Below are positions 9,366-18,499 of a DNA stretch of 57,166 nt, piece after piece. This DNA comes from Pedobacter sp. Leaf194 (GTDB taxonomy: Bacteria; Bacteroidota; Bacteroidia; Sphingobacteriales; Sphingobacteriaceae), in contig NZ_LMPU01000003.1 of NCBI RefSeq assembly GCF_001423945.1, forward strand, positions 1 to 57,166. Reading direction: 5' to 3'. The notes under the pieces were generated by a model. It was given only the letters and a program-made list of their open reading frames with translations, had not been told where the DNA came from and made no database searches. Numbering within the stretch: position 1 is the first letter of the stretch; each line of letters begins with the position of its first letter. Position numbers and translations under genes: made by a program.

Positions 9366-11843
9366 TTATTTAACTTTCTCCGATTCGGCTTTCATTCTCG
9401 TGATTCGTTGCTCGAGCTCTTCCGAACTCATGTTTTCCCTCAAGCTATCAACCTTAATCGGAAAAGACAACGGCGTAAAACTCTTAGGGTTAGTAATAAT
9501 TACCGCACCATTTTGAATCCGCTCCAAAGCTGTAGCCAATCTGGGTTCTTCCAGTTGTTGGTAAAACACTTCATCGTAAGCTTGCCGCAAAAGTAAATTA
9601 TGTTTGTCGTAATCACTAAAAACATTAAAAAACAAACCTGCAGATGACTGCAGATGCTTATTTGCAACATATTTTCCGGGATAACCCTGAAAAACCAAAC
9701 CAGAAATACACGCAATATCCCGAAATTTTCTTCGGGCCATCTCTGTAGAGTTAATACTTAGCGTAATATCTTCCGTGAGATTTTTTGGCGAGAAAACCTC
9801 ATAGGCAATGGATTCATCCATCGGAATTTCAGTGTCGCTAAGCAATTCGAAACCATAGTCGTTCATGGCGATAGAAAAACTAATTGGTAAAAGTTTACTC
9901 AATCGAAATGCAACCAATGCAGCTAAAACCTCGTGCACCAGGCGCCCTTCAAAAGGGTAGGCAAAAAGGTGAAAACCTTCTTTATTATTGATCAATTCAA
10001 TTAATAATTCATCGTTTCTGGGTACATGGGAACGTTCTTCTTGCAGGAGAAACAGAGGGTAAACAGAATCCAGCTCTTCATCCTGATGGGTTTTATCTAA
10101 AGCTTCATTATATTTTTTACGCAGTACCGAACCCAAGTTAGAAGATAATGGCAGGCGGCCACCATTCCAACTCGGCGAAATTGCATTTTTCTGCTTGCTC
10201 ACGCGAACAATTACAGTCATATCCTTAACGTGAACAAATTCCAAAACCCTGCCAGCCAAACGGAAATTATCACCTGCTTTTAAACGGGTAACAAAGTATT
10301 CTTCTACCATGCCGATGTAGCCGCCAGACAGGAATTTCACCTTCAGCATTGCGTCGCTAACAATAGTGCCGATATGTAAACGGTGGCGCATGGCGAGTTG
10401 CCGGCTTTTTACTTTCCACAACCCATCTTCATCTTTTGTTACTTTTTTAAATTCGTTGTAAGCGCCTAAACTGTCGCCGCCAGAAGTAATAAACTGCATA
10501 ACCCAGGTCCACTCTTCAGGTAAAATTAATTTAAAAGCATGTGTGTTTTTGATTTCTTCGTAGATGATTTTGTCGTCGAAGCCGTCGCCAATGGCCAGCG
10601 TTACCAAGTATTGGACAAGTGTATCAAACACCATAATAAAAGGTTCTCTGCTTTCGATATTATTTGTTTTGGCGGCCTCTTTTATTGCTGCTGCCTCTAC
10701 AAGCTCTAAAGCGTGCGTTGGCAAAAAATATATTTTTGATACCTCATGTGGTGAGTGGCCGGAACGCCCTGCACGCTGTAAAAACCTGGCTACACCTTTT
10801 GGCGAACCTACTTGTACAACGGTATCAACAGGTTTGAAATCTACCCCCAAATCTAAGGATGAAGTAGCAATTACAGCCTTTAACTGCCCCGTATGCAAGG
10901 CATCTTCAATCCAATTGCGCAATTCAAAGTCTATCGACCCATGATGAATTGCAATCCTGCCGGCAAGTTCGGGATCTAGATTAAGCAGATGCTGATACCA
11001 CATTTCTGACTGGCCACGGGTATTAATAAATATTAAGGTCGTCTTACTTTTCTCAATAATTGGCAGCAATTTATAGGCTAGTTTCAATCCCAAATGCCCG
11101 GCCCAGGGTAAAGTTTCAATATCATCGGGTAGGATAGATTTGATGACGATTTTCTTTTCCAGGTCTGCCTTTATAATAATTCGCCGAGCGTTAAAATCTG
11201 GTTCAAGAACATCAAGCGCTTCCTCAATATTTCCAATAGTAGCCGAAATTCCCCAAACACGTAGGAATTGATTTTTTTCAGTTTTTTGCAAACCCTTAAT
11301 CCTGGAAATTGCAAGCTCGACCAAAACGCCGCGTTTACTACCTAAAAGTTCATGCCACTCATCGGCAACCACACATTTTAAATTTTTAAACAATGTTGAT
11401 GAACCTTTTTGGGCAAGTAAAAGATGCAAACTTTCGGGAGTAATCAGTAAAATTTCAGGCATCGATTTCTTTTGCTGTACTTTTTCAGCTTGAGAAGTAT
11501 CTCCGTTTCTCACACCCACATGCCAATCAAGTTCCAGTTCGGTAAGTGTTTCCCGCATGGCCCTGGCAATGTCTTTTGCAAGTGAGCGGAGTGGCGTAAT
11601 CCAGATTAGCTGCAAGCGGTCTTTCGCTTTTTTATTACTCGCCTCGGATGCATTTATGGCCTCAATGGCAACTGCCAGAAACAAAGAAAATGTTTTCCCG
11701 AAGCCTGTTGGTGCATTTACCAATCCGCTGTAACCGTTAAGGTAGTTTTGCCAGGCATCTTCTTGGAATTTGAACGGCTTGCGACCATTGGCTTTAAGCC
11801 ATTGCTTAATTTTTTTGTAGCCTTTGGTTTTTGTTTGGTCCAT
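9366..11843 (-). CDS. Lhr-Core type DExH-box DNA helicase (ligase-associated)
   Basis: 825 aa, the length expected for Lhr-Core (without the long C-terminal extension of full Lhr). Walker A is NAPTGFGKT (K50), motif II is DEWH (161-164), motif III region is GISATIG, and the C-terminal RecA lobe carries SSLDLGVDFKPVD and QRAGRSGH. Winged-helix and Lhr-specific domains follow (about 430-825). Family members are 3'-5' ATP-dependent ssDNA translocases that unwind RNA:DNA and DNA duplexes. It sits between ligase (112 bp upstream) and PdeM in the repair operon. Confidence 0.92.
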   Translation of the reverse strand: MDQTKTKGYKKIKQWLKANGRKPFKFQEDAWQNYLNGYSGLVNAPTGFGKTFSLFLAVAIEAINASEASNKKAKDRLQLIWITPLRSLAKDIARAMRETLTELELDWHVGVRNGDTSQAEKVQQKKSMPEILLITPESLHLLLAQKGSSTLFKNLKCVVADEWHELLGSKRGVLVELAISRIKGLQKTEKNQFLRVWGISATIGNIEEALDVLEPDFNARRIIIKADLEKKIVIKSILPDDIETLPWAGHLGLKLAYKLLPIIEKSKTTLIFINTRGQSEMWYQHLLNLDPELAGRIAIHHGSIDFELRNWIEDALHTGQLKAVIATSSLDLGVDFKPVDTVVQVGSPKGVARFLQRAGRSGHSPHEVSKIYFLPTHALELVEAAAIKEAAKTNNIESREPFIMVFDTLVQYLVTLAIGDGFDDKIIYEEIKNTHAFKLILPEEWTWVMQFITSGGDSLGAYNEFKKVTKDEDGLWKVKSRQLAMRHRLHIGTIVSDAMLKVKFLSGGYIGMVEEYFVTRLKAGDNFRLAGRVLEFVHVKDMTVIVRVSKQKNAISPSWNGGRLPLSSNLGSVLRKKYNEALDKTHQDEELDSVYPLFLLQEERSHVPRNDELLIELINNKEGFHLFAYPFEGRLVHEVLAALVAFRLSKLLPISFSIAMNDYGFELLSDTEIPMDESIAYEVFSPKNLTEDITLSINSTEMARRKFRDIACISGLVFQGYPGKYVANKHLQSSAGLFFNVFSDYDKHNLLLRQAYDEVFYQQLEEPRLATALERIQNGAVIITNPKSFTPLSFPIKVDSLRENMSSEELEQRITRMKAESEKVK

Positions 11844-11954
11844 GTTTTAAACTCATTTGCCTGACGGCTAATTTATTATAGTAATTCGGGGTTTAAAAAT
11901 CAAAATTCTACACACGAGCTTTAGCTTTGCTTTGAGCTTCGACTTATGTAGTGT

Positions 11955-13544
11955 TTATAATGTTGATGCGAGCAATTGCCTCAAATCTTCCAATGTATTA
12001 ATTTCGGCAGCCTTTTTATCTTTTCGCCAGCGTAAAATTCTCGGAAAGCGAAGCGCCAATCCTGCTTTGTGGCGTTTACTTTCCGCGATTCCTTCAAAAG
12101 CAATTTCGAAAACAAGTTCGGGTTTTACGGTTCTAACCGGGCCAAATTTTTCGATGGCATTTTTAGTTACGAATGAGTTAACCTCTTTGATCTCCTTATC
12201 CGTTAAACCAGAATATGCTTTTGCAATGGTAACTAAATTTTCGCCATCGCGAACTGCAAAAGTATAGTCGGTAAAGAAATTCGCTCTCCTGCCACTACCT
12301 TTTTGGGCGTAAATCATTACGGCATCAACCGTATAAGGATTAATTTTCCATTTCCACCAATCGCCTCGTTTACGCCCGCTGTGGTAATGCGAACTCATTT
12401 TTTTGAGCATTATGCCCTCGCTGTTTATCGAACGCGATGTTTGCCTTAATTCAGCCAGTTCTGCCCAGGTGTTACAATTTATAATCGGCGATAAAATTAC
12501 CGGGCTTTCCTCTAGGCCGCCTATCGTCGGCTCTAATATTTTACGTCGCTCACTCAAAGGTTTTTCCCTGATATCTTCAGTCTCGAATTCTAAAATATCG
12601 TAAACAAAGAAACCAATTGGCGCATCTTCCAACTGTTTTTTGCTTATAGATTTTCGGTTTAAGCGTTGCTGCAAGGTACTGAAAGATAGAACCTGCTTAT
12701 CCTGAACGGCTAATATTTCGCCATCTAGAACAATCCCATCAGGTAAAACTTCGCTCAAAAAGTGAAGTTCTGGGAATTGATCAGTCACCAACTCTTCGCC
12801 CCGGCTCCAGATAAACAGTTCTCCGTTACGTTTAACGATTTGTCCGCGGATGCCATCCCATTTCCATTCTGCCTGCCAATCTGCAATATCGCCTAATGTC
12901 TCCGGTTCGTTTTCCAATGCATACGCAAGGCAAAAAGGGTAGGGCCATGAGTTATCTGTGTTTACGTGTATTCCGTTAATCAGTTCATTAAAGGTGATTT
13001 CGTAGGGATTCCATTTACCCATAATGCTGTGCATTATCTGCGCACTATCCAAACTGCTTTGTTTAGCCAAAGCGTTTACAAGCATTTTATTAGAAACCCC
13101 AATCCGGAAATTTCCTGAAATCAATTTATTGAAAATGAACCTTTCCTGAGTTTCTAGTGTGTTCCATGCGTTTAAGATGAAGCTCTTTTTGGTTTCATCG
13201 TCTTTGCCCTCTAAGTGATGTAAGTCCTCAATCCATTGGTGTAATTGTAAATCGGAAGTATTTTCGGCAGGCGGCAGGAGTAATGCAATGGTTTCACTTA
13301 AATCGCCAACATTAGAATAGCTTTCCGAAAATAACCATTCGGGCGTTTGCGTAATCTCGATTGCCCAATATTTTATCAGCGCTGATTTTATTGGCCGGCG
13401 GGGCTTTTTACCGGTAAACAAGGCAACTACCCAAATCTTATCTCTATCGTCAGCAAAGTTGAAATAATCAACCAAAGCCGCAATTTTATCGTTTGTTTTG
13501 TTACTCAGTTCGAGCTGCTGGATTAATTTGGCGAAACGTTTCAT
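11955..13544 (-). CDS. ATP-dependent DNA ligase (repair-cluster type)
   Basis: 529 aa. The N-terminal DNA-binding domain covers about 1-195. The nucleotidyltransferase domain starts near 205, with the adenylated lysine K228 in motif I (EWKWDGIRG). The further motifs LDGEIL, GFFVYDIL, EGIMLKK and WWKWK follow. The C-terminal OB domain (about 410-525) has RNA/DNA-ligase features. It seals nicks using ATP, distinct from the NAD-dependent replicative LigA. Its ATG overlaps the stop of the upstream exonuclease by four bases, so the two are translationally coupled. Part of the exonuclease-ligase-Lhr-PdeM operon. Confidence 0.93.
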   Translation of the reverse strand: MKRFAKLIQQLELSNKTNDKIAALVDYFNFADDRDKIWVVALFTGKKPRRPIKSALIKYWAIEITQTPEWLFSESYSNVGDLSETIALLLPPAENTSDLQLHQWIEDLHHLEGKDDETKKSFILNAWNTLETQERFIFNKLISGNFRIGVSNKMLVNALAKQSSLDSAQIMHSIMGKWNPYEITFNELINGIHVNTDNSWPYPFCLAYALENEPETLGDIADWQAEWKWDGIRGQIVKRNGELFIWSRGEELVTDQFPELHFLSEVLPDGIVLDGEILAVQDKQVLSFSTLQQRLNRKSISKKQLEDAPIGFFVYDILEFETEDIREKPLSERRKILEPTIGGLEESPVILSPIINCNTWAELAELRQTSRSINSEGIMLKKMSSHYHSGRKRGDWWKWKINPYTVDAVMIYAQKGSGRRANFFTDYTFAVRDGENLVTIAKAYSGLTDKEIKEVNSFVTKNAIEKFGPVRTVKPELVFEIAFEGIAESKRHKAGLALRFPRILRWRKDKKAAEINTLEDLRQLLASTL

Positions 13545-14596
13545 TCTGATTTTTGATTTTTGGTTTCAGAATTATTGGTTTCAGTATCTGCTAAATCCAC
13601 TTTATTTTCTTCATCGTCTTCCTGCCCAAACTTAGTCATTACTTCTTCCGACTCTATGCCTTCATCATTTAGAAAACGACTAAATGCGGCCGTAAAGCCG
13701 TGTGTAACATATACTTTTTGGGCACCAGTTGCGGTTATAGCATCCATTAATCCTGTCCAGTCGGCATGGTCGCTTAAGGCAAAGCCTGCATCGGCGCTTT
13801 GCCAGCGGCGGTGTGCCCTAACCTGCATCCAACCAGAACAAATTCCCGTTACCGGATGCGATAAATTTTTAATCCAACGACTATCACGCATAGCTGGTGG
13901 CACAATTACAATTCCTTTTTGCAGTTCATCCTTAGTGGTTTCCGGGGTAATCCTGATGGCTTCGGGTAGCTTTACTCCGGCATTTATAATTACCTCATTT
14001 AGGTTGGCAATGCTATTGTGCACGTAAATTGGAACATCGCCGGCAAGATTTTTAATCAAGCGTTGTGCTTTACCCAAACTATAGGCAATTAGCACGCTCG
14101 TTTTTTGTTGTGGAATGTTATCGTTAACCCAGCTTTTAATTTTATCGAAAACGATATCCTGCTTTTGCCATTTATACACAGGCAAGCCAAAGGTGCTTTC
14201 TGATACGAATGAATGGCATTTTACAGGCTCGAAAACATCACTAATACCATCATCTTCTGTTTTGTAATCGCCAGAGATAACGCACACTTCGCCTTTATAT
14301 TCCAGCCTTACCTGTGCTGAACCGATGATGTGGCCAGCCGGATAAAATGAAATGTTTACGCCATTACGAACAATACTTTCGCCATAATTTAATGTTTCAA
14401 CATCTAAATCCTCGCTAATACGGCGTTTAATTATTGGTTTTGTTAAAGTATGGCAGAGATAATGTTTATTACCAAAGCGTACATGGTCGCTATGTCCATG
14501 TGTGGTTACCGCATAATCCACAGGCCACCATGGGTCCACATAGAAATCGCCTTGCTTACAGTAAATGCCTCTTTTAGTAAATTCGATTAATGCCAT
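13541..14596 (-). CDS. Ligase-associated metallo-beta-lactamase-fold exonuclease
   Basis: 351 aa. MBL-fold metal motif THGHSDH (H33, H35, D37, H38), then a second-sphere GHIIGSAQV and ISGDYKTEDDG (Asp ligand), and a late LSDHADW with VTHG, typical of the CPSF/SNM1-like beta-CASP-related nucleases. In the characterised four-gene repair cluster this component is annotated as the 'ligase-associated DNA damage response exonuclease'. The acidic tail after about residue 320 (EEDDEENKVD) looks disordered. It is the first gene of the leftward operon; its start is 40 bp from the first of three palindromes shared with the divergent SatD-like gene. Confidence 0.88.
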   Translation of the reverse strand: MALIEFTKRGIYCKQGDFYVDPWWPVDYAVTTHGHSDHVRFGNKHYLCHTLTKPIIKRRISEDLDVETLNYGESIVRNGVNISFYPAGHIIGSAQVRLEYKGEVCVISGDYKTEDDGISDVFEPVKCHSFVSESTFGLPVYKWQKQDIVFDKIKSWVNDNIPQQKTSVLIAYSLGKAQRLIKNLAGDVPIYVHNSIANLNEVIINAGVKLPEAIRITPETTKDELQKGIVIVPPAMRDSRWIKNLSHPVTGICSGWMQVRAHRRWQSADAGFALSDHADWTGLMDAITATGAQKVYVTHGFTAAFSRFLNDEGIESEEVMTKFGQEDDEENKVDLADTETNNSETKNQKSE

Positions 14597-14636
14597 GAGT
14601 AGTAAACAATAAACTTAGGTTTAAGTTTTACGGTAA

Positions 14637-14712
14637 TATCGGGTAATTACACGATAATCTTAAATATCGGCTAATTACCCGATAAATTGAATTATCGGCT
14701 AATTGCCCGATA
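14637..14712. promoter_or_regulatory. Triple palindromic operator between repair operon and satD-like gene
   Basis: Three 20-bp imperfect palindromes: TATCGGGTAATTACACGATA (14637-14656), TATCGGCTAATTACCCGATA (14665-14684) and TATCGGCTAATTGCCCGATA (14693-14712). Starts are exactly 28 bp apart. The array lies 40 bp from the exonuclease start on one side and 39 bp from the SatD-like start on the other. Dyad symmetry, regular spacing and position between divergent starts argue for a multi-site operator for a dimeric DNA-binding protein. The SatD-like protein itself has a helix-turn-helix and is the obvious local candidate. The regulator is inferred. Confidence 0.8.
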
Positions 14713-14751
14713 ATATTTTTTGATTTTGCTAATTAAATCTTATATTGTAGC

Positions 14752-15363
14752 ATGATTGGCATTATAACAGGTGATATCGTAGGTTCAAGGAAGATTAAAG
14801 ATAGCTGGCTAACAAGCCTGAAAAACGCTTTAAAATTTGCTTCAGACCAGAATAACAAATGGGAAATTTATAGGGGCGACAGCTTTCAATTAGAAGTGGC
14901 GCCAGAAAATGCAATTAAAACAGCTGCATATTTAAAAGCTTGTATCCGGATAAATAAACCTGCAGATGTAAGAATGGGCATTGGTATTGGCGATTTGAAA
15001 AACAAACGAAAAAAATTGTCGGAATCTAGCGGAGATGCTTTTATAAACTCTGGTGGTGCTTTTGATAGCCTGAAGCAGGCTAAAGTTAATTTAGCAATCA
15101 AAACCGATTTCCCGGATTTTGATGAAGAAATTAATGTATTAATTAAGTTATCGTTAATTTCGATGGATAGCTGGGGTGTGGTTGCGGCTGAAATGGTAAA
15201 ACTGGCTTTAGAAAACGAAAACATTCTTCAAAATGAGCTTGCATTGCTTTCCGGAAGAACACAATCATCGGTTAGCGAAGCTTTAAAACGTGCTCATTTT
15301 TCCGAATTAATGGAAATGGATAAACTTTACCGTAAAAAATTAACTCAAATGCTTTCGAAATAA
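14752..15363 (+). CDS. SatD-family protein: cyclase-like palm domain plus C-terminal HTH
   Basis: 203 aa, soluble. The N-terminal part carries, in class III nucleotide-cyclase order, ITGDIVGSRKI (D8), YRGDSFQL (D43), VRMGIGIGD (about 73-81) and SGDAFINSGGAFDSLKQA (about 93-110). These line up with the cyclase signatures ADIVGF, KxxGDxFxA, VRIGIHTG and GDxVNxAAR. The arginine usually four residues after the cyclase Asn is Ala here, so activity is uncertain. Residues about 158-195 form a helix-turn-helix (ALLSGRTQSSVSEALKRA). The TAA overlaps the start of the DUF3307 gene by one base. The family name comes from streptococcal SatD; the cyclase reading is my inference from motifs. Confidence 0.8.
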   Translation: MIGIITGDIVGSRKIKDSWLTSLKNALKFASDQNNKWEIYRGDSFQLEVAPENAIKTAAYLKACIRINKPADVRMGIGIGDLKNKRKKLSESSGDAFINSGGAFDSLKQAKVNLAIKTDFPDFDEEINVLIKLSLISMDSWGVVAAEMVKLALENENILQNELALLSGRTQSSVSEALKRAHFSELMEMDKLYRKKLTQMLSK

Positions 15364-16073
15364 TGGAAATCTATTTAATCAAAATACTTATTGCACATTT
15401 AATTGGAGATTTCTTTCTTCAGCCCGACTCATGGGTTAAGGATAAGGCAAAAAATAAACTGAAATCTGTGAAATTGTACCTGCATGTTCTGGTACATGTG
15501 GTTTTAATTTTTATTATTTTCATGAGTTTCGAAGTATGGAAAACAGCCTTAACAATTGGTGTGCTGCATTTTGTTATTGATGCATTGAAATCGGTACTTC
15601 AAACGAAGAAGAACGCAAGGATATTGTTCTTTGTCGACCAGATTTTACATTTCAGTTCAATTGTTTTGGTATGGCATATTTTTTACCAGGGCTACCTAAA
15701 CATCAGTTTTATAAATGAAGCTAAATATTGGATCTTGATATCCGGACTGTTGTTTTTAACAATTCCAACATCAATTATTATGAAAGTAATTATTGCTAAA
15801 TGGCTACCGGAAAGTGATGATGAAAGTCCGAAATCACTGCAAAACGCCGGGAAATACATTGGAATTTTAGAACGGGTTTTAATATTTGTTTTCATCCTGA
15901 CCAATCATTTTGAAGCGGTAGGATTTCTATTGGCAGCTAAATCTATTTTTCGATTCGGCGATTTGAAAGAGGCGCAAGATTTAAAGTTAACCGAATACGT
16001 GCTCATTGGAACCCTGCTCAGCTTTGGAATTGCTATTGTGGTTTCTTTAATGGTTTCGGGCTTAATTAAGTAA
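15363..16073 (+). CDS. DUF3307 multi-pass membrane protein
   Basis: 236 aa with about six or seven hydrophobic segments. Polar residues recur at i/i+4 in helices: H12/D16 (AHLIGDFFLQ), H41/H45, H69/D73 and D92/H96. A conserved-looking C-terminal block reads NAGKYIGILERVLIF and LAAKSIFRFGD. The His/Asp pairs in membrane segments suggest a metal site, as in membrane-embedded hydrolases, but that is inference. The start overlaps the SatD-like stop (TAATG), so the two are translationally coupled and probably act together. Function unknown. Confidence 0.85.
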   Translation: MEIYLIKILIAHLIGDFFLQPDSWVKDKAKNKLKSVKLYLHVLVHVVLIFIIFMSFEVWKTALTIGVLHFVIDALKSVLQTKKNARILFFVDQILHFSSIVLVWHIFYQGYLNISFINEAKYWILISGLLFLTIPTSIIMKVIIAKWLPESDDESPKSLQNAGKYIGILERVLIFVFILTNHFEAVGFLLAAKSIFRFGDLKEAQDLKLTEYVLIGTLLSFGIAIVVSLMVSGLIK

Positions 16074-16178
16074 CCTTTCGTTGTCTATAGGGCAATATGC
16101 TAAACAGACGCTAATAGCTGTAGCACAACTGCACAGTAAACCCGATTGAAATCGAAATACTTTTTTAAAAGATTGAAA

Positions 16179-16212
16179 TGAAAAGCGGGGCTATCGAAAC
16201 CGATTCCCCGCT
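16179..16212 (-). terminator. Terminator after DPP4-type peptidase gene
   Basis: On the minus strand AGCGGGG and CCCCGCT form a 7-bp GC-rich stem around a smaller ATCG/CGAT stem, followed by TTTTC. It lies 25 bp beyond the peptidase stop and probably also bounds the convergent DUF3307 transcript. Confidence 0.7.
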
Positions 16213-16236
16213 GAAATTGCTTTTCAAAATATAAAT

Positions 16237-18405
16237 CTATCTCGCTCCCGGCGGACAGTTATCTTTCAAAAATTTAGTATAAGTTAAAGATAAGTGCTCG
16301 CTCGTTCCTTCGCCCTCAGAAATGCTATGGGTGCGATTTGGATAGCTCATCAGTTGAAACACCTTTTTGTTTTTAATCAATTCGTTAATTAACATTTCGG
16401 CATTTTGATAGTGGACATTATCATCGCCTGTACCGTGAATGTAAAGTAAATTGCCTTTCAGGTTTTTAGCATACGTAATAGGAGAGCCTTTAATGTAAGC
16501 CTCTTTACTTGGGAAAGGAGTGCCCATATAACGCTCCTGGTAAATATTATCGTAGGTTAGCTGATTGCCCACTGCTGCTATTGCAATGCCGGTTTTGTAA
16601 ATTTCAGGATATTGAAACATTAAATTCAGCGTAGACGAACCACCACCACTCCAGCCCCAAACGGCTACACGGTCTTTATCCATAAATGGGTTTGTAGCAA
16701 GCAATTTTTTAGCGGCCATAGCCTGATCCCGAATGTTAATTACACCGATATTTTTATAAATGCCTTTTCTCCAGGCCGTTCCTTTCGGTACTGGCGCACC
16801 ACGATTATCCATCGAGATATAGATGTAGCCATCTTTGGCCATATCACCAGCATAGAGAAAATTTCTACCGGCACCATAAGTATCAGCAGCTGTTGCTGAG
16901 GCGGGTTCACCGTAAACATAAAATACAACCGGATATTTTTTATCTGGATTAAAGTTATCTGGTTTTTTCATCCAGCCATCCATTTCAATTCCATCTTCGG
17001 TAGTTACCTTGAAAAACTCAACTTTGTTTTTTGGCGCTTCTTGTTTTGATAATTGCGTGGTAACGCTACCGTCCATCGTGAAAGGGTTGCCGGTTGAAAA
17101 ATTCATCCATTCGGTAACTGGCCTTACTACTGAACTATTGTAGCTATGACGGGCAAACGCGGCATTGGGCGAGATATCATAACTATGTGTTCCCGGTAAA
17201 ACAGACGGCGTAACTTGTTCTAACTTACCCTTACCATCTAACTTAGTTTTATACAGGTATTTTTGCGTAGCATTGGTTGGCGAGGCCATAAAATAAACAT
17301 AGTTGCTTTTATCGTCAATCAGTTTTACATCAACCACATCATAATTACCCTTTGTTATCAGCGTTTCTTTTTTGCCATCGCGACTAATTCTATACAAGTG
17401 TGCCCATCCATCTTTATCGGATAGTATTGTAAATTCTTTATTCTCGTTTAACCATTTCCACTCGTCCTGGGCATCAATCCACGACTTTGCTTTTTCTGAG
17501 TAAATTGCTTTAGCGGTACCTGTAGCGGCATTGCAAATGAAAACAATACTCTCATTTTGTTCGCGATTAAGCTGCTGTAAAATAATTTCGTTGCTGGCAG
17601 GAACCCATTGCATGCGAGGAATATAATGTTGTATATTATCGCCGGGAACATTCAGCCAGTTTGTTTTTGCAGTTTCAATATCAACTATCCCAACTTTACA
17701 CGCCGATGGATTTTCTCCTACCTTCGGATATTCTACCGGAATAGTATATGGGTAAATTGAATCGGTATTGTTAATCATCAGGAAATTTTTGATTTTGGTC
17801 GCATCAATTTGCCAGTAGGCGATAGATTTCCCGTCTGGACTCCATCTGAAACCATCTCGGCAATCGAATTCTTCTTCGTAAACCCAATCGAAGGTTCCGT
17901 TAATCATTCTATCGGTGCCATCTGTGGTTAGCGCTTTAGCATTTGTGCCATCTACATTTTCCACATATAAATTGTGCTTACTTACATAAGCTACTTTATT
18001 GCCATCCGGAGATAGTTTTGCAAACATTAATGATGATGCAGGTTTATCTTTACCAATCTGTGTAATTTTATTGGATGTTAAATCGGCAAGCCAATAATCT
18101 CCGCGTGTATCATAACGCCAAACTTTTTTGCTATTTGTGTAAATTAATGCTTTGGTTCCATCTGCAGAAAGCTGGAAGCTTCTAACTGCAATAGGTGCAT
18201 TTTTGCCAGCCGGAGTGAGCAGAGACCTAGAAATAATTGTTTTCCTATCATTTTTAGGAAGCATAACAGAAACGATTTCTCCGCCAGCAATCTGATAATA
18301 AGAATTGCCATCTTTAGCCCAGTTTATGGTTTGAGCTTTTAAATTAATTATCGCAAGTAAAAACAGGCAGGTAATTGATACCTTTAAAAGTAAGTGTTTA
18401 ATCAT
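16237..18405 (-). CDS. S9 family dipeptidyl peptidase (DPP4-like)
   Basis: 722 aa with signal peptide (MIKHLLLKVSITCLFLLAIINLKAQ). An N-terminal eight-bladed propeller (about 35-475) includes the DPP4-type EEEFDCRDGFRWSPDG segment with paired Glu that bind the peptide amino terminus. The C-terminal alpha/beta-hydrolase (about 480-715) has catalytic Ser586 in GWSGGGSS, Asp at 661/662 in GTGDDNVH and His693 in RTHSISEG. It releases N-terminal X-Pro or similar dipeptides in the periplasm. The Ser motif GWSGGG replaces the usual GWSYGG. Terminators on both sides indicate its own transcription unit. Confidence 0.93.
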   Translation of the reverse strand: MIKHLLLKVSITCLFLLAIINLKAQTINWAKDGNSYYQIAGGEIVSVMLPKNDRKTIISRSLLTPAGKNAPIAVRSFQLSADGTKALIYTNSKKVWRYDTRGDYWLADLTSNKITQIGKDKPASSLMFAKLSPDGNKVAYVSKHNLYVENVDGTNAKALTTDGTDRMINGTFDWVYEEEFDCRDGFRWSPDGKSIAYWQIDATKIKNFLMINNTDSIYPYTIPVEYPKVGENPSACKVGIVDIETAKTNWLNVPGDNIQHYIPRMQWVPASNEIILQQLNREQNESIVFICNAATGTAKAIYSEKAKSWIDAQDEWKWLNENKEFTILSDKDGWAHLYRISRDGKKETLITKGNYDVVDVKLIDDKSNYVYFMASPTNATQKYLYKTKLDGKGKLEQVTPSVLPGTHSYDISPNAAFARHSYNSSVVRPVTEWMNFSTGNPFTMDGSVTTQLSKQEAPKNKVEFFKVTTEDGIEMDGWMKKPDNFNPDKKYPVVFYVYGEPASATAADTYGAGRNFLYAGDMAKDGYIYISMDNRGAPVPKGTAWRKGIYKNIGVINIRDQAMAAKKLLATNPFMDKDRVAVWGWSGGGSSTLNLMFQYPEIYKTGIAIAAVGNQLTYDNIYQERYMGTPFPSKEAYIKGSPITYAKNLKGNLLYIHGTGDDNVHYQNAEMLINELIKNKKVFQLMSYPNRTHSISEGEGTSEHLSLTYTKFLKDNCPPGAR

Positions 18406-18418
18406 ATGGTTAGGTCAT

Positions 18419-18475
18419 AAAAAAAGCTTTTTAACTTTCGGGCTAATTTAAATAAAAAGCCGGCAGTTAAAAAGC
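18419..18475 (-). terminator. Terminator after DUF4412 gene
   Basis: Minus-strand inverted repeat GCTTTTTAACT / AGTTAAAAAGC, 11 bp with a loop of about 29 nt, followed by TTTTTTT. It closes the five-gene operon above and separates it from the peptidase gene. Confidence 0.65.
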
Positions 18476-18499
18476 CTTAATTTATCAGAAAATGGTTAC

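Noticed and set aside
14637..14712. CRISPR-like repeats
   Set aside because: Only three units, palindromic, with 8-bp spacers and no cas genes; an operator array fits better.
14752..16073. Firm call of a Pycsar or CBASS defence system
   Set aside because: The membrane partner is DUF3307 rather than a known effector, the cyclase Arg position is Ala, and the locus sits in core genome; kept only as a hypothesis.
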